From Bacteriovoracaceae bacterium UBA7317 (GTDB lineage: Bacteria > Bdellovibrionota > Bacteriovoracia > Bacteriovoracales > Bacteriovoracaceae): a stretch of DNA of 24,659 nucleotides. Shown here in pieces: positions 23,558 to 24,659 of the stretch (positions are counted from its first letter, which is position 1; the number at the start of each line of letters is the position of its first letter). The position numbers and the translations under genes are program-made. The notes beneath the pieces were generated by a model that saw nothing but the letters and a program-made list of their open reading frames with translations, was not told the origin of the DNA and made no database searches. The stretch is from NCBI GenBank assembly GCA_002474345.1, contig DKQD01000113.1, forward strand, positions 1-24,659. The letters are read 5' to 3'.

Positions 23558-24659
23558 ATGACAAATTTAAAAATTCTTCATCAACACGGACTTTCTTTCA
23601 AAAAAGTAAGCATTTTTACTTTAATTATATCATTCATATTCCTAAAATCACTCTCAATAAGCTTCAGCCAGGTCGTCCCAAATAATGAAGAATATCTTCA
23701 AGAAAAATTTTTAAATGATTCTATCAACGTTATATACTCACATCACTACAAGCATATCATTCCAAGAGTAAAAGAAAAAATATCAATTCTTACTCACCTG
23801 TTCGAGCGAGACTTCAACTGGAAACTAGACGATGAAGTATCTCTAATTCTCGCTTCTCCATCAAACCAAATTAGTAATGGATATGCGACTCCTTACCCTT
23901 ACCTAAAAACGACTTTTTACCCCGGTGGTTTATTATTTCAAGATTCATTTGCCATTAAGTCCTGGCTAGATACACTTTTAATTCATGAATTTATTCATTT
24001 ATACCAAATATCAATAAAAAAGACCCCCTCTAAAATCAACAAGACCATTTTTAATAATAATCCCTTTCCTGTCTTTCCTCTTTTTGCATGGACTTTTCCT
24101 AATTCTTATCTTCCAACATGGATTTTAGAAGGCAATGCCGTTTATAATGAATCACGTTTTAAAAATGGAGGTCGTCTTTACAGTGGAGAAAGCCTTGCCC
24201 TTTTTAATAGTCTCATAAAAAGTAATAAAGTATCGGCTAGTTGGCTCATAAACCATCACTTAGAATTTCCATTTGGTAGAGAGAAATACATAGTTGGGGG
24301 ATACTTTTCTTGGTACCTTTCCAAATACTTAGGTTCAAAAAAAGTAAATAAAATATTTGATATTCATAGTTATAATGCTTGGAATCCATTTGTTATTAAT
24401 AAAACATTTCAACTTCATTATGGGAAAGATTATTACCAACTCATCGAAGACTTTGTTAAGGACTCGCAAAAGAAGGCCCAAAAATTTACAGAATCTAAGG
24501 CACCGATTTTATTAAAAAGTGTTACAATGCCTAAATTTAAAATGAAAAATGACAGCGTTGTCTTTTTAATTTCAAAAGATCAAAAGTCTCCTCTTAATAT
24601 AATTGATTATAATATTAAAAATAAAAATATAACAAAATCCCAAACGACTTTAAAAGCTG
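23558..24659 (+). CDS. Exported gluzincin-like zinc metallopeptidase, partial (3' end outside window)
   Basis: Reading from ATG 23558 gives 367 codons open to the right edge. A hydrophobic segment after two Lys (about 15-37) is a signal peptide or anchor. H143-E-F-I-H147 is a zinc-binding HExxH, in the context L-L-I-H-E-F-I-H-L-Y-Q; 44 residues later comes W-I-L-E191-G-N-A-V-Y, the third-ligand Glu in the W-x-x-E-G-x-A-x-Y form typical of peptidase-MA-type gluzincins. A later Y-I-V-G-G-Y-F-S-W-Y-L also fits that family. From about residue 320 short beta-like units begin (V-V-F-L-I-S-K-D), perhaps the first blades of a beta-propeller, but the rest is outside the window. No clear SD is seen. 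It is divergent from the YiiX-like lipoprotein gene across 96 bp, so the two may be a functional pair at the envelope. Confidence 0.75.
   Translation, partial: MTNLKILHQHGLSFKKVSIFTLIISFIFLKSLSISFSQVVPNNEEYLQEKFLNDSINVIYSHHYKHIIPRVKEKISILTHLFERDFNWKLDDEVSLILASPSNQISNGYATPYPYLKTTFYPGGLLFQDSFAIKSWLDTLLIHEFIHLYQISIKKTPSKINKTIFNNNPFPVFPLFAWTFPNSYLPTWILEGNAVYNESRFKNGGRLYSGESLALFNSLIKSNKVSASWLINHHLEFPFGREKYIVGGYFSWYLSKYLGSKKVNKIFDIHSYNAWNPFVINKTFQLHYGKDYYQLIEDFVKDSQKKAQKFTESKAPILLKSVTMPKFKMKNDSVVFLISKDQKSPLNIIDYNIKNKNITKSQTTLKA

Noticed and set aside
1..24659. tRNA, rRNA, CRISPR arrays, insertion sequences, prophage genes
   Set aside because: Read on both strands for cloverleaf-like arms, regularly spaced repeats, transposase motifs and terminal repeats; none were found by eye. 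A tRNAscan or Infernal run would be more reliable.

Overview
The window looks like a chromosomal stretch from an AT-rich, Gram-negative, menaquinone-using bacterium. Signs of a Gram-negative envelope are a Kdo-transferase-like gene, a signal-peptide beta-barrel ending in Phe, and a lipobox protein. The mix of genes (GYF-like protein with a disordered tail, RicT beside tmk/holB, YiiX-like lipoprotein, gluzincin, many Lys-rich proteins) fits Bdellovibrionota/Bacteriovoracales best. That placement is an inference from style and gene content, not a proven assignment. I see no tRNA, rRNA, CRISPR array, insertion sequence or phage gene.

Layout: (1) 1-1232, minus strand: 3'-truncated waaA/kdtA-like gene running off the left edge. 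(2) 1441-2355, plus: an outer-membrane beta-barrel with its own promoter and a strong hairpin terminator. (3) 2566-7166, plus: a GYF_2-like membrane protein, then tmk, holB and ricT, a neighbourhood also known from Bacillus; it ends at a bidirectional terminator. (4) 9778-7244, minus: PfkB-family kinase and asnS. (5) 9911-10705: two small unrecognised genes facing away from each other, with an imperfect palindrome between them. (6) 12839-10707, minus: an exported EEP-fold nuclease/phosphatase and yaaA. (7) 14854-13048, minus: a polyprenyl diphosphate synthase overlapping a SAM methyltransferase. (8) 15207-21222, plus: menaquinone operon ubiE-menF-menD-menA-menC with overlapping or tightly spaced genes. 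(9) 23461-21176, minus: a large lipoprotein with a YiiX-like C-terminus, overlapping the menC end, and divergent from (10) 23558-24659, plus: a zinc-metallopeptidase-like protein cut by the right edge.

How the genes work together: the polyprenyl diphosphate synthase would supply the side chain that MenA attaches to 1,4-dihydroxy-2-naphthoate; MenF, MenD and MenC make the head-group precursor and UbiE/MenG does the last methylation. menB, menE and menH are not in this window. tmk, holB and asnS are housekeeping replication/translation genes. Several gene starts were moved from the longest possible start on Shine-Dalgarno (SD) evidence: 10303, 12839, 15207, 15940 and 23461 (4051 and 4780 on weaker grounds).
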